NCBI RefSeq assembly: GCF_000227135.1
Contig: NC_018241.1
Coordinates: forward strand, 361,635-425,634
Direction: 5' to 3'
DNA length: 64,000 bases
DNA from: Leishmania donovani
Lineage: Eukaryota > Euglenozoa > Kinetoplastea > Trypanosomatida > Trypanosomatidae
The position numbers and the translations under genes are program-made. Numbering within the stretch: the first letter of the stretch is position 1; every line of letters begins with the position of its first letter. Shown piece after piece: positions 24,379-34,766 of this stretch. Under the pieces are notes generated by a model that was given only the letters and a program-made list of their open reading frames with translations, ran no database searches and was not told where the DNA came from.

Positions 24379-26199
24379 CTAACTGATTATCTGCACGCTG
24401 TCCAAGGCCGCTACGCCAGCTACCACGCCGCCGTCCGTGACATCCGCCGGCTTCGTCCGCACCAAGCTGCCGGCGGCTTGATTAATGATGTACCCGTTTG
24501 CGTCGGATGACAAGATGACGCCGAAGATGCCGACCTCTGAGCACGCATTCCTCTCCAGCACGTGGATTCTATTTCTCTGGAAGAAGACACCAGTCGCAAC
24601 GGGGTGGTCGATTTTGCGCATCAAGATGTACTCACGCCGGATCTTCTGGTAGACCGGGTCATCGCTCGTCACATCACGCAGCATGCGCTGCATGGGCTCT
24701 CCGGCGATGAGGTTGCCGCCTCCCTCCAGCTGCGGCTTTAGCACATACCGCTCCGGGCGCAACACGGCGTCGGCGATCCAGTGCTCCGGGTCGTTGATCA
24801 CCTTACCCTCGTCGATGCGCTGCCGGTTCGTTGCAAGCCGCGCGTACTCATCTTTATTCAGCGAGTACTGCGGAACAAAGTGCTCCGCCAGGGCGGCTGC
24901 CTTCTGCTGGTCGCCATCGAAGCTCACCGGCGCCAGCACCTCCGACACGTTCGACATGAGCTGCTGCATCTTTTTAAAGGTCATCAGGTGGTACGGAACG
25001 CTCGGGCACTTCACCGCGTTGGACTCCTCTATCCGCTCTCGCGTCTGCCACGCCGTCTCCGTCGGCAAGTCCTTCGGCACGTAGGTGCTGCGGAAGTAAG
25101 CCACCGCTACAACGTACTTCTTGTCCACCACGGCGAAGGGCGGCTGCAGCTGCTCGCTCAAGTCCTCCTTCGTCTCCGTGCTGCAATCGTGTTTGTTGCC
25201 ACAAAGAGTGGCGTGCTCCAGCTGCATCGTCTCATGCAACTGCGCGAGCGTGCGCCGCAGACTTAGCACGCCATGCGTCTCAAGCAGCTCCAGCAACAGC
25301 TTGTACTGATCAGCCGTGTTAAGCTCGTTTTCCTGCACTACAGCGAGCACAATCGGCTTTAGCGCGACACCCGTGCGCTGCTGATACTGACGAAGGAAGC
25401 TTGAATAGGGCACGGCGTCGCGCCAAGCAGCAACTGCCTCGGCAAGAGCCGCCGACACCTGCACCCCCGAGTTGTGCTTTTCGTCTGTCACATACGCAGA
25501 CTCGCGTTGCCGCGGCGATGTGGCGACGACGGACGGCGTGGCATACGAAGCCGCTTTAGTGCTCTCGACCGCCGCCGCAGCGCCAACGTTCATGAAGGCC
25601 TCGCGGAACTTGTGAAGGTACGCGTGAAAACGCTGCACCAGCGGGGAGATACCGGCGAATGAGCAACTGATGGTGTTGATCTCGATGTTCTTCCACTGTC
25701 GTGCCGTCCCTGCTGCAACCGCGGCCGCGACCTCGGCGGAGGAAAGGTGGCTGCCGCTCTCGGGGTCGACGGAGCTCATGTAGTCGGTGCGAAGGATGCC
25801 CAGCATAAGCGGCTGGTACACCGGGGCCTTCGCCCCGACGGGGGTGGTCATGTACACCTTCTCCAGGATGGAAAGCAGCCGGCCGGTGAAGCCGCGATCG
25901 CTCTCTGCCGTCGACTTCATGGAGTCACGCAAGAACTCGAAGTTACGCGACGTGCGGTTGATCGCCTCATTCCACAGGAGCTGGCGATCGTACAACTGGT
26001 ACAGCACATCCGCCTTCATAGGGAAGGGCCGCAGGGACAAGGCAGGATGGGTGATTTCGTAAGTGTGGGGCTGATGAATGACAAGTCCCAGCTCAAGGCA
26101 CTTGGCTGCGAGCTCCTCCTCACTCGGAAGACACTCAAGTACATCCTTGGGAACTGCTGCACTGGTGGTGGCGGTGGCCGTCGTCGTCGTGGCGGGCAT
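24379..26199 (-). CDS. GSS: Glutathione synthetase, 606 aa
   Basis: This ATP-grasp enzyme joins gamma-glutamylcysteine to glycine, the last step of glutathione synthesis, and so supplies trypanothione in kinetoplastids. It is a eukaryotic-type enzyme: LGILRTDYM (133-141) and IEINTISCSFAGI (172-184) match the substrate-binding core, VLKPQLEGGGNLIAG (486-500) is the glycine-rich ATP loop, and LVRTK plus DGGVVAGVAALD (579-600) form the C-terminal signature. Human and yeast enzymes are about 470-490 residues. The excess here is an Ala-rich N-terminus and an insertion at about residues 206-250. The glycine-rich loop carries Leu491 where I remember Arg in the human enzyme. The chosen start is ATG 26199, because the sequence upstream in frame is low-complexity and typical of a 5' UTR. 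I recall GSS lying next to POLIC in T. brucei as well, not checked. Confidence 0.93.
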   Translation of the reverse strand: MPATTTTATATTSAAVPKDVLECLPSEEELAAKCLELGLVIHQPHTYEITHPALSLRPFPMKADVLYQLYDRQLLWNEAINRTSRNFEFLRDSMKSTAESDRGFTGRLLSILEKVYMTTPVGAKAPVYQPLMLGILRTDYMSSVDPESGSHLSSAEVAAAVAAGTARQWKNIEINTISCSFAGISPLVQRFHAYLHKFREAFMNVGAAAAVESTKAASYATPSVVATSPRQRESAYVTDEKHNSGVQVSAALAEAVAAWRDAVPYSSFLRQYQQRTGVALKPIVLAVVQENELNTADQYKLLLELLETHGVLSLRRTLAQLHETMQLEHATLCGNKHDCSTETKEDLSEQLQPPFAVVDKKYVVAVAYFRSTYVPKDLPTETAWQTRERIEESNAVKCPSVPYHLMTFKKMQQLMSNVSEVLAPVSFDGDQQKAAALAEHFVPQYSLNKDEYARLATNRQRIDEGKVINDPEHWIADAVLRPERYVLKPQLEGGGNLIAGEPMQRMLRDVTSDDPVYQKIRREYILMRKIDHPVATGVFFQRNRIHVLERNACSEVGIFGVILSSDANGYIINQAAGSLVRTKPADVTDGGVVAGVAALDSVQIIS

Positions 26200-27111
26200 G
26201 TCTTTCGCGTTTTCGGTGTCTGTTCTGAAGATGAGACGGTGCGTGGAGTATGAGAGATGGGGGAGGAGGAGGAGTAGAGGTGGGTGGATGGGTGGGGTGG
26301 GGGGGGGGCAGGGTACACGTTGGTGTTCGAGTGGCCCTGAAAAAGAACCGCACCAGGAAAGCGCACGCAGACGCGTGCGCACAAGGAAAGCCTGCGGCGC
26401 AGCAACAAATAGAGGCGGCAGGGCTGTAGAATGGAGACAGAGAAAGAGTGGTGAGAACATGAGAACCGTACTCTCAGCCGAAAGGCGACGCCGAGCGCCG
26501 TTTCGTTTTTTTTTTCGTGCCTGCCCTGCTTCGCGTTTTCAACATGTCCACGTCTCCAGCAAAACGACCCCCCACCCCCACCACCCCTCCGGCTCGTCAC
26601 GGGCCCACATGGCCTGTTGGGAAGCGGCACACCAAGTCAAGCGAACAAGCCGAAAGGCAAAACGAAAACGAAAAACAGCGATCCGCGCCAACAAGGCAGA
26701 AACCTCCCCTCCCCCTCATCCCGAAGACGACAAGAAATACGGCTGGGGTGGTCGTGTTGTTGCCACAGCAGCGACTCTTCCCCACTGACAGAGAGACTCA
26801 AGAGAGTGAGAGACGCAGGCAGGCAGACACACACACACACGCATACAGGCACACATGCGCATGCATGTCCGTAAACGCAACGACTGCCGTGCCCAATAAA
26901 ACACCCATGTGCACCAGCACACGCACTTGCTGAACAACCACTACTCACGCGGTAGTATCTATGATACGCTCTCTATGATGCGTCATTGCTGTAGGTATGC
27001 TCTTTTCGCTCCACACAACATGACGATACAAAAACAGGCTCAGGTTGGAGGAGGAGGAGGGGCACACACGCACGCACACACAACCTCGCTGCTTCACCTG
27101 CGAGCCGGCCG
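26200..27111. other. Intergenic spacer with dispersed-repeat fragment
   Basis: About 0.9 kb between glutathione synthetase and the DNA polymerase gene. It includes poly-G near 26300-26308, an A/T run near 26506-26516, a copy of a dispersed repeat at 26542-26633 and (CA)n near 26828-26842. No gene is seen. Confidence 0.6.
26542..26633 (+). repeat. Dispersed repeat fragment, SIDER-like
   Basis: About 90 bases align closely with 39008-39100: both begin ACATGTC(C/T)ACGTCTC, share CACCCCTCCGG(C/T)(C/T)CGTCAC and ATGGCCTG(T/G)TGGGAAGC, and differ by small indels. The copies are in the same orientation. The position in a gene spacer and the degeneracy fit Leishmania SIDER retroposons, which lie mainly in 3' UTRs. 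That assignment rests on memory of the family. Confidence 0.55.
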
Positions 27112-30100
27112 CTACACCGACAACTCCCCCAGCGACGGACCCGAGTGAATCTCTGCCTTGAAGGGAACATCCAGCTTCATGTCCGGCCAGAGGGCCGCAA
27201 TAGCTTCCTGCGTGTGCCCCATGATGCGGGCGAGATCAGCGTGAACCTCGTCGGCGACACACTTGTGCGCGTCCACCCAAACGCAGTCGTGCACAGTGTT
27301 CACCAAAAACGCCTTCTCGCCGTAGTTGCGCTTGCGGTAGAACTCGCGCACGATGGCGCCGCACATGATCTGCACAATCTCACCAGCAAGTCCCTGCACT
27401 GGGTAGTTCTTCAGACGCGGCACACTCTTGCGGTCCCTCGTAAAGTCAAACTTGCTGCCGGTGGGCACAACAAAGTAGTATATCGGCTCCGTCAGCATCA
27501 CGGCGCGGCGGATGTTGGCGTTCCAGAGAGACGTGTCCAGCGTGCGCAGCCGCAGCAGCCGATCCGCACCTGCCTCCACGCACCTCGTAACGAGGCTGTA
27601 ATACTTGCACAGCTCCTTGTAGTGGTGCTCTTCGGCCACAATAAGGCGATCCACCTCCTGCTCCGTGAGCCCCGTGGTGGTGGAGATGGTCGAGACGCCA
27701 GCGCCGTACTGGCGCTGGAAGGAGAACACCTTCGCCTGCTGCCGCAGCTGGATGTATTGCGGGTCCTTCTCCACCTTGGCCTTGCGCACCACATCCTCGT
27801 AGGGCTCCTTTGTCATAAGGGAGACGCGTAGGCAGTGGAAGTCGACGTTGTCGCGCAGCTCCTGCATCATGCGCGGGTCTCGGCACAGCGCGGCCAGGAC
27901 TACGACCTCGAGCTGGCTGTAGTCTGCCTCGATCATCATACCCTGCGCACCGAATCGTGACACGATCAGGCGGCGCAGATCCTCTTCCTTCGGAATGTTC
28001 TGCAAATTCGGCGACTGAGAAGAAAGGCGGCCCGTGGCCGTCACGCAGTGGCATAGCTCGCCGTGAACGCGGTCGTGGCACTCCGGCAGCACGGCGCGGA
28101 AGAGGCAGCCCTCCTCGAAGAGCTGCAGTTTCTTCTCGGTAAAGCGTAGCTGCTGCAGCGCGGAGAAGAAGGAGAGGTCGATTGTCTTGTACGGCGACAG
28201 CAGCATCGTCACCCGCTCCATCGCGTCGGCGCCGGATGACGCAGACTTGCCGCGCAAGAAGCGCCGCAGCAGGGGGTGCAGCTTCTCCGGTGTCACCATC
28301 CACAGCATGCCGGCCGTCGAGGCCCGCTCCTGCCCATGCAGGCCCTGCGGCGCGCTCGACGGAGTCGGCTGCGAACTGCGGAATGCGTCCCGCGGCGTGC
28401 CCACGACCGAGGCGCACTGCGACACAATACTCTTCACAGCTCCCTCGACGCCACCGAGCGACACGAGCTCCTTTGCATGCGCTTCCCATGTGCACCGGGC
28501 CGAGAAGGTCGTGGCGTTGGACGAGCTGAGCTCCGAGAAGTCGGACTCGAAAGAGTCGGCGCCCTGCGGCGGCGGAGGGAAGGCCTTGCTGACGTCCGCG
28601 AAGCACACCCGCTCCAGCGATGCCGGCTCTCCGTCCGCGCCGACGCCGTCCACTTGCCCGTCGAACACGGCCTTCTTGATGGCCTCGAGTACTCCAGTGT
28701 CCACAAGCGACTCCAGCTTGTCGTGCGCGCAGTTTGTTAGAATGAGAATGTTGCGCAGGTCTGCCGCGGTGTCACCGTCACCGGCCGCTCTGCCTCCTTG
28801 TCGCGTCCTCTTGCCACCGGACTTCCGTGTTGTGGGTGCCTTCGCCTCCCCTGTCGATGCCGCGGACGACACTGCGAGGAGCTGCTTGAGTGGCTCGTAG
28901 GCGGCGATGCGCTCCTTCAGCTGTGTCACCGTCACTACATCCGGCCTCTCCGCAACGGGAATAATGTCGTCCACGGCCACACGCAGGTTGATCTCACGCG
29001 CCTCGGGGCCTGTGACGGCGGGGCAGTAGAGCGATATCTGCTCCATCCAGCCGCCGATCTTCACCTTGCAGAGCACCACCACGACAGCGGTCTGCTGAAT
29101 CAGCGCATCCATCGTGCAGCGCTTGCAGAGCTGCTGGATTCTTTGCAGGCTGCGCCGCACATCATTCAGAGTGATGGCGCTGCCGCTGCTTTGGCCACCG
29201 CTGCCGGTGCCGCCGTTGCCGCCGAGTAAGGCGTCCGCCTGCATGTACGCCTCTGGCGCCTTGGTGCCAGTGACATGGCACACGGCATGCGGGAAGAGGC
29301 TCGTTGCCGGGTACCTGGTCGGCTTTACAGGAATAAAACGCGACCCGAGGTGGCGACACAGACCACCGCCGTAGATGATGGTGCTGATATCCTGTGGTGA
29401 ACGGAAGTTGATACGCTGCCGCACATCGTCGTCCATGGACTGTGTAAAGTCCATGATCTTGTGATGCAGCACCTTCTCTAGTCGTTCGTGCTCGAGGCGC
29501 AGCGTATTGGCAAAGTACGTCACCTGCGACTGCGGCACCAGCTGCAGCCCTTGCAGCTCCATCTCCATCGACGCCAACAGGCCGTCCATGCGGTGCTGCA
29601 CCGAGGACATCTGCCGCGTGCTCACAGCGACCTCGAGCTGCGTCTCGTAGATCAGTTTCAGCTTTGCCAAGGGCTGCATCGAGCCCTTCAGCGGCCCGTC
29701 GTGGTACTGCAGCAGCGTTCGCTCCATCGTAGCCAGGTGTAGGTTGTTGAAACCCTTCAACAGGTACTGGGCATACTGAGCGCACCAGATTTTGCCACCG
29801 TTGTACAGGAACGTGCGCAACCGCACGCTGCGCCGCAGGAACAGCAAGATGCGCTTGATGTCCCACCCGATCAGGATGGCGTTCTCGGCCCTGTCCTTCG
29901 GATCCGGCGCGTCAGGTGGGCCGATCGGCAACGTGTCTGGCAGCACCACCTCCGGGTCAACAAACTCCTTCACCTCGCCCGTCTTGTCTTCGATCTTGGC
30001 CCTCCAGTGACGCACCGCCGGCGGGTTCATCAAGCTGAGCGACGTCCACAGTTGTCCCGACACGTCCACCATGCCGTTGCGCGCTGAGAACGGGTTATCC

Positions 30101-32421
30101 GCGCGGCGGGCGGCCGTGACGCTTGCGCTTGTGACGTGCATAAAGTATGCGACGCGGCTCCGCATCGCCTCCTGCAGCGCCTTCTCTCGGTTGAGTCGCT
30201 CCTGGCTATTGTAGATTACTTGAATGTGCTCCTCCAGGAGTCGGCTAGCCTGTGCGGTGGCACGCAAATCACGCGCGGAGGCGCCACCTCTGCCGACAGC
30301 GCCGTCTGGAGCACCGCCGCGGATGGGGCGGCACATGGCATCGACGGGCCTGCCACCGGCGTCGCCTCCCATCAAGCGCGGCCCGGGCGCAAAGACGGGC
30401 TCAAGGAAGCTTGGCATAATCTCCCGCTGCACGCTGCGACGCTGCAGTCGGTAGAAGGCGGAGCTCGGGTGCGGCATGTGCGGTTCACCGTTCTCCTCCT
30501 TCATTAGGCCCATCCACGTGATGCGCGAAAAGCTATCCAGCGCCTGGGTCAGCATGGAGGTCAGGTTCAGCCGGTGCGGCCGCTCCAGCCCCAGCTGAGA
30601 CTCCACATCCTGGAGAAGAATCGAGAAGGCGCACTTGCCCTTGCGTGCGAGCGGGAAGCGGGCAAAGCTCTCGGCGGCCGAGCCGGTGCCGATGATGTAG
30701 ATCAGGTGCCGCTCTGACAGGGAGAGCGGCTGCACAAACTGGCCGGTGAGCAGATCCTGCATTGGGGGGACGGCTGCCGTGCCGGCTGCCGTGCGCGCCG
30801 GCGCCGACACAAAGATGAGGCCCCACCGGTCTTTGTCGCTGCGCAGCAGCCCACTCGAGGTGGCTGCGAGAGATGCGGCGACCGCACCGGTTCGGCGCCG
30901 CGCGGCTTGATTGCCGCTCGTCGAGGAATACAGCACAATCGCATCGGCAGCCGCCGCTAGCTGCGCCTGCAGGAGCTCCTTGTTGAGCATCGCGCCAGCG
31001 CTGATGTCGCCGGAGCGGCTTTGAAAGTTGAAGGCGGCGAGCAGAAACGACTGCGGGGCGCACGAAAGCGGTGCCGCGATGAAGTTTTTCCACTCCTCGG
31101 CATACGCGTTCAGCACCGCGACGGTGAGCAGCTGCGGGTTCAGCTCCTTATCCTTCTTCTTGTGCGAGATTACCTCGCGCAGCTTGGCGTAGGAAAAGAA
31201 GAGATGGTCAGGATCCTCGTTCAGCCGGGGGTGGTAGCTGCCTGCCGGCGGCGGCGGTCTTGCAGGCCGCGACGAGCCGATGGCGTTCTGCAGCAGGGCC
31301 GCGCTCGGCGACTGTAGCGTTGGCACAAAGATGGCGACGAAGGACGCGCGAAAGAGGCTGATCCACTCCACATAGCGCGACTTGATCTCATTCAGCTTGC
31401 ACACAAGCCGCGCGCCGCTCGCGATGTCCTCGAAGGTGATGTCGAAGTTCACGGTGACACGTGTCTCTGGCAGGTACACGGCGATCGCGCGGAACGCCTT
31501 ACCGTGCTGCCGCGTCAGCGTGGCAAGCCGGAGATTCAGCGGACTCTCAAAGTCGAGAAGGTTGCCGATGCACGGCAGTGCCGATGTGTGCGCTGGAGCG
31601 CTGCTAGCAGCCGCGGTGTCGGCCGGGGGTGGCACTCCCTCGGCGTCCACCGCGCTGTAGTCTGTCTCCTCGCGCACCTCGGCTGCGCGGCCTACCTGTT
31701 CCGCTTCGCCCAAGTTTGCACCTGCCGCGGCATCGTCTGCGATATCGCCGTCGTCCATCGCCGCTCCGTCGTGATGATCGCTGCCAGCGTACCCACTTGC
31801 TTCTGCGTCGGCCAAGCCGGTAGAATCTCCGCAGAGGTCCTCGTCGCCCTGCACCACGGCGCTCTCTTTGTCGCGGGCGTCGCTTTTACCGGCCTCGTCA
31901 GCGGTGTTGCCGTCGTACTGGTGTGGAGGATCCAGTGGCGCCTGAGCCACGGGTGGAGGTAGAGGCGGCTCAACCGCTGCCGCGGCTGCAGCTGCAGCGG
32001 AGGTCGAGAAGGCGCGAGGGGCTCGCACGCGCCTCTTTTTGGGGTCACGGACAGGGGCAACCGGCAGGGCAGACGCGGCGGCTTCGGCGGCGGTGTCAGG
32101 GGCGGCGACAGAGTCGGTGGCTTTCCGGCGCACACGTTGCGCCCTGGTGATGCACCGGCGCTTTGGGACAGCGATGCTGCTGCCCGGGGACGCGGCCATC
32201 ACCCAGGCGACGGCTGAGGCGTGGAACAACTGCGTAGGGGTGTGCAGTGCCCACAGTGCGAGGTCACCGTGAAGAGGGGCCACCGCTACGCCAGCCCGCT
32301 GAGACTTCCTACGCAACCCGACGTGGGCGCCATAGACGTTAGTGGGGTGACTGCAGGAGAGGTGGACCGTTCTGGCAGTAGCCAGCGCTGCCGCTCGTCG
32401 GACGCCAGCTGCATGATACAT
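27112..32421 (-). CDS. POLIC: Mitochondrial (kinetoplast) family A DNA polymerase, POLIC-like, 1769 aa
   Basis: This is a DNA polymerase I-type enzyme. Palm and fingers motifs lie near the C-terminus: motif A EADYSQLE with catalytic Asp1500, motif B RQQAKVFSFQRQYG (1560-1573) on the O-helix, and motif C VHDCVWVD with Asp1712. All key residues are present, so polymerase activity is expected. The first ATG that gives a credible product (32421) begins MYHAAGVRRAAALATART, a good mitochondrial presequence, followed by ~250 residues of Ala/Pro/Asp-rich linker. A region around residues 850-890 resembles the 3'-5' exonuclease fold (IGWDIKRIL, KIWCAQYAQYLL), but the usual metal-binding Asp residues are not evident. 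Trypanosomes have four such enzymes (POLIA-POLID). The length and the remembered synteny next to glutathione synthetase point to POLIC, needed for kinetoplast minicircle replication; the exact paralogue is less certain than the family. Confidence 0.9.
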   Translation of the reverse strand: MYHAAGVRRAAALATARTVHLSCSHPTNVYGAHVGLRRKSQRAGVAVAPLHGDLALWALHTPTQLFHASAVAWVMAASPGSSIAVPKRRCITRAQRVRRKATDSVAAPDTAAEAAASALPVAPVRDPKKRRVRAPRAFSTSAAAAAAAAVEPPLPPPVAQAPLDPPHQYDGNTADEAGKSDARDKESAVVQGDEDLCGDSTGLADAEASGYAGSDHHDGAAMDDGDIADDAAAGANLGEAEQVGRAAEVREETDYSAVDAEGVPPPADTAAASSAPAHTSALPCIGNLLDFESPLNLRLATLTRQHGKAFRAIAVYLPETRVTVNFDITFEDIASGARLVCKLNEIKSRYVEWISLFRASFVAIFVPTLQSPSAALLQNAIGSSRPARPPPPAGSYHPRLNEDPDHLFFSYAKLREVISHKKKDKELNPQLLTVAVLNAYAEEWKNFIAAPLSCAPQSFLLAAFNFQSRSGDISAGAMLNKELLQAQLAAAADAIVLYSSTSGNQAARRRTGAVAASLAATSSGLLRSDKDRWGLIFVSAPARTAAGTAAVPPMQDLLTGQFVQPLSLSERHLIYIIGTGSAAESFARFPLARKGKCAFSILLQDVESQLGLERPHRLNLTSMLTQALDSFSRITWMGLMKEENGEPHMPHPSSAFYRLQRRSVQREIMPSFLEPVFAPGPRLMGGDAGGRPVDAMCRPIRGGAPDGAVGRGGASARDLRATAQASRLLEEHIQVIYNSQERLNREKALQEAMRSRVAYFMHVTSASVTAARRADNPFSARNGMVDVSGQLWTSLSLMNPPAVRHWRAKIEDKTGEVKEFVDPEVVLPDTLPIGPPDAPDPKDRAENAILIGWDIKRILLFLRRSVRLRTFLYNGGKIWCAQYAQYLLKGFNNLHLATMERTLLQYHDGPLKGSMQPLAKLKLIYETQLEVAVSTRQMSSVQHRMDGLLASMEMELQGLQLVPQSQVTYFANTLRLEHERLEKVLHHKIMDFTQSMDDDVRQRINFRSPQDISTIIYGGGLCRHLGSRFIPVKPTRYPATSLFPHAVCHVTGTKAPEAYMQADALLGGNGGTGSGGQSSGSAITLNDVRRSLQRIQQLCKRCTMDALIQQTAVVVVLCKVKIGGWMEQISLYCPAVTGPEAREINLRVAVDDIIPVAERPDVVTVTQLKERIAAYEPLKQLLAVSSAASTGEAKAPTTRKSGGKRTRQGGRAAGDGDTAADLRNILILTNCAHDKLESLVDTGVLEAIKKAVFDGQVDGVGADGEPASLERVCFADVSKAFPPPPQGADSFESDFSELSSSNATTFSARCTWEAHAKELVSLGGVEGAVKSIVSQCASVVGTPRDAFRSSQPTPSSAPQGLHGQERASTAGMLWMVTPEKLHPLLRRFLRGKSASSGADAMERVTMLLSPYKTIDLSFFSALQQLRFTEKKLQLFEEGCLFRAVLPECHDRVHGELCHCVTATGRLSSQSPNLQNIPKEEDLRRLIVSRFGAQGMMIEADYSQLEVVVLAALCRDPRMMQELRDNVDFHCLRVSLMTKEPYEDVVRKAKVEKDPQYIQLRQQAKVFSFQRQYGAGVSTISTTTGLTEQEVDRLIVAEEHHYKELCKYYSLVTRCVEAGADRLLRLRTLDTSLWNANIRRAVMLTEPIYYFVVPTGSKFDFTRDRKSVPRLKNYPVQGLAGEIVQIMCGAIVREFYRKRNYGEKAFLVNTVHDCVWVDAHKCVADEVHADLARIMGHTQEAIAALWPDMKLDVPFKAEIHSGPSLGELSV

Positions 32422-32513
32422 GACGATGACTTTGCTCTCGCGAGATGCGCGCCCGCTGTGCAGTATGCAGTTGCACCCCCCCCCCCCGCTGTATGTGTGT
32501 GTGCGTCGGTTCG

Positions 32514-32560
32514 CTACACAACAGGAACCCACCCACCCACCCGCCCGCAAAAAAAAAAAA
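32514..32560 (-). promoter_or_regulatory. Predicted trans-splice acceptor of POLIC
   Basis: On the minus strand a T12 run (32560-32549) and a C-poor GGGT repeat precede the first AG dinucleotide at 32515-32514, about 93 bases before ATG 32421. A polypyrimidine tract followed by the first AG is the usual trypanosomatid spliced-leader addition signal. This is a sequence-based guess only. Confidence 0.45.
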
Positions 32561-33921
32561 CGTACACAAGTGCACGAGTGCCCAGGTACGGCTGAGCGGA
32601 GGAGGCAGGAACCGCGAAAGGCGATGATGTGGGTAAGTAAAGGATATCTATGTGGCAACAACGAAATCGACGTGCGCGTGTGCTCCTCGTCCCCTCTCCT
32701 GTCTGTCAAAAAAAAAAAAGAAGCGCCACAACACGAATGGGAACTGAGAAAGAGAGAGAGGGCTCTAGAAACAAGGGAGAGGGAGAGGGCGGAGGCGCTA
32801 AGTGTGCAAGCACACACACACACGTGCGCTCGCCGGTCTGTCGTTTGCAGGTGCCTGTGCTGCACACGCTCAGCGTGTGTGTGTGTGTGTGTGTGTCTGT
32901 CTGTCTGTATGCGGCTTTGTATTCTAAAAGTTGTTTGCTCAGAAAAGCATGTGTCTGTGCGTTCCGGTGAGAACTACTTGGAATGGTCGATTATGACGAT
33001 TGATGCGCCCTTTCCTCTGTGTATGTGTGTACGGATGTGCACACACCGCGCGCGAGCAGCATCCCTGTCTGTCTGGTTGTGCACACGCGTACCGTTGTTG
33101 TTTTTTTTTTTCGGCGGGAGAGAGGCGGGGGAGGTGGGAGGCAGCAGCAGTGGCGGAGATACATGTGGAGGGCACGCAACAGCGAACAAGAGGGAGAGCG
33201 ACAATTCACAGGTAGCGTGAGAAGGAGTTGTGTGTGCGCGTGGAGAGAGGGGAAGGGGAAAGGGCTGTCGGCGCCTTCTGCGGAAGGAGTCGCCTGCGCA
33301 GGACCGCCTCGCACACACAAGAAGAGGCGTCGACGCGGTCCTTCGCAAAGGCGGCGGAAGCACCGAGATACCAATAGGGTGACTCTCGCTCTCTCCTGCC
33401 GCTGTTCCCACTCTCTTGCCGCACCCCTACTTCTGCCTTCACCTCTCCACCACCGCCACCGTCACAACAACAACGGGACCAAAGAGAGCGCGCGCGACAC
33501 GTGGCAAACTTGTCGAGTTCATGCATCGTACTCCTGCACGGTTACATCTGTAGTTGGAAACTTGATACGTGAGTGTCGCAGCACAGTCATGTGCAGTCGC
33601 TACTAAAGAACGAAGAAAAATGGAACAAGAACCTCCCTCAGACTAAGACGCATCAAGACGCACGCAGAACACTCAACCACCACACGGGCTGCTCCTCCTT
33701 CGTGTGAAGCGAAGGAAGCATGAAAGAGAGAAAATCATCGAGAGAGGGAGCGACGACCTGGCGTGTGCGCGGTGGTGGAATGTCAGCGAGAGAAGACGAT
33801 GGAGGGGTGAAGTGGTGGTGGTGGGGGGATCGAGTAACGAGAGCCCCCCCCCCCCCACGCAGCCGCGCGGCAACACTCGCACCGCAAGCATCACTTCCAC
33901 ACATTTCTTTTTCCACGCAGC

Positions 33922-33959
33922 AGCAACCAACACTACTATCAGCAACCAACACTACTATC
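33922..33959. repeat. 19-bp tandem duplication
   Basis: The unit AGCAACCAACACTACTATC occurs twice head to tail, followed by a partial third copy (GCAACCAAC). It lies in the spacer between the EDC4-like and POLIC genes and probably arose by replication slippage. Confidence 0.85.
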
Positions 33960-34766
33960 CGCAACCAACCTCGCCGTCGCGAGCAAACGCACGCCGCCGA
34001 GATCCGCTGCGCGCTTCTTGCAGCGACGTCCTCTCTGATGCATTCCCACGATAACCACAGCAGCACCCACCCACACAGAGACACACTACAGCATTTGCAT
34101 ACAGATACACAGGCCTCCCCCCATCCCTTTCCATACACACTCGAAGAGAAGGCGTCCATCACGCATGCACTACTACACAGTGCCCTCTTTACCACAGCTG
34201 CTGTGCCCGCGTATACACAGCCCGAAAAGAACGCGTAGCCCATCAGCGAGCGACACCCCCTGCTCTACGCACACATGCGCACAGCGTGGGAGAGGCGCAA
34301 GCAACAAGAAGACGGCACCACGCAAAGCAAGAAAGATTAAACAACAAGAGGGGGAGGGGGCGAAAGCGAACAACAAAAAAAAAAACGTCTGTTAATGACT
34401 TCCTTAGGGTGGGAAGGGAGGGGGGGGGTCCACATCATCCACAAAATCCGCCACGGTGAACGCTGGACGAGAGAGAGAAGGGGCAGCAACAACAAAAGGA
34501 GTACAGCGAAAGACAGCGGAGGGCGGGGCGTGTCCAGGTGAGCCTCCGCCAAGCGCGTGAAGGACGAGGAGGAGGAGGGGCGGGGGTGGCGAAACGCACG
34601 CACGTATCCCGAGGCACACACGTGAGCGAGAGGGACGAAGAGTCGCCGTTGCCCACCTTGATCTCCACGCCGAGCCTGCCCCGAGGCAGAGAACACCGCC
34701 ACAAGGCGAACACGTGTGCGCGCGTGTTTGCGCCTGTGCTCGCATGCCCCTTGGCCTAACAACGCT

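Larger units (their letters stand above)
32422..34766. other. Intergenic spacer (2.3 kb)
   Basis: Upstream of POLIC and downstream of the EDC4-like gene. It holds the POLIC splice region (listed separately), a run of fourteen C near 32476-32487, (TG)n and (TCTG)n at 32876-32907, A-runs near 32708-32720, a 19-bp tandem duplication at 33922-33959, C-runs near 33847-33857, and an A-run at 34374-34384 followed by GGGAGGGGGGG near 34415-34428. No protein-like frame was found. Confidence 0.55.
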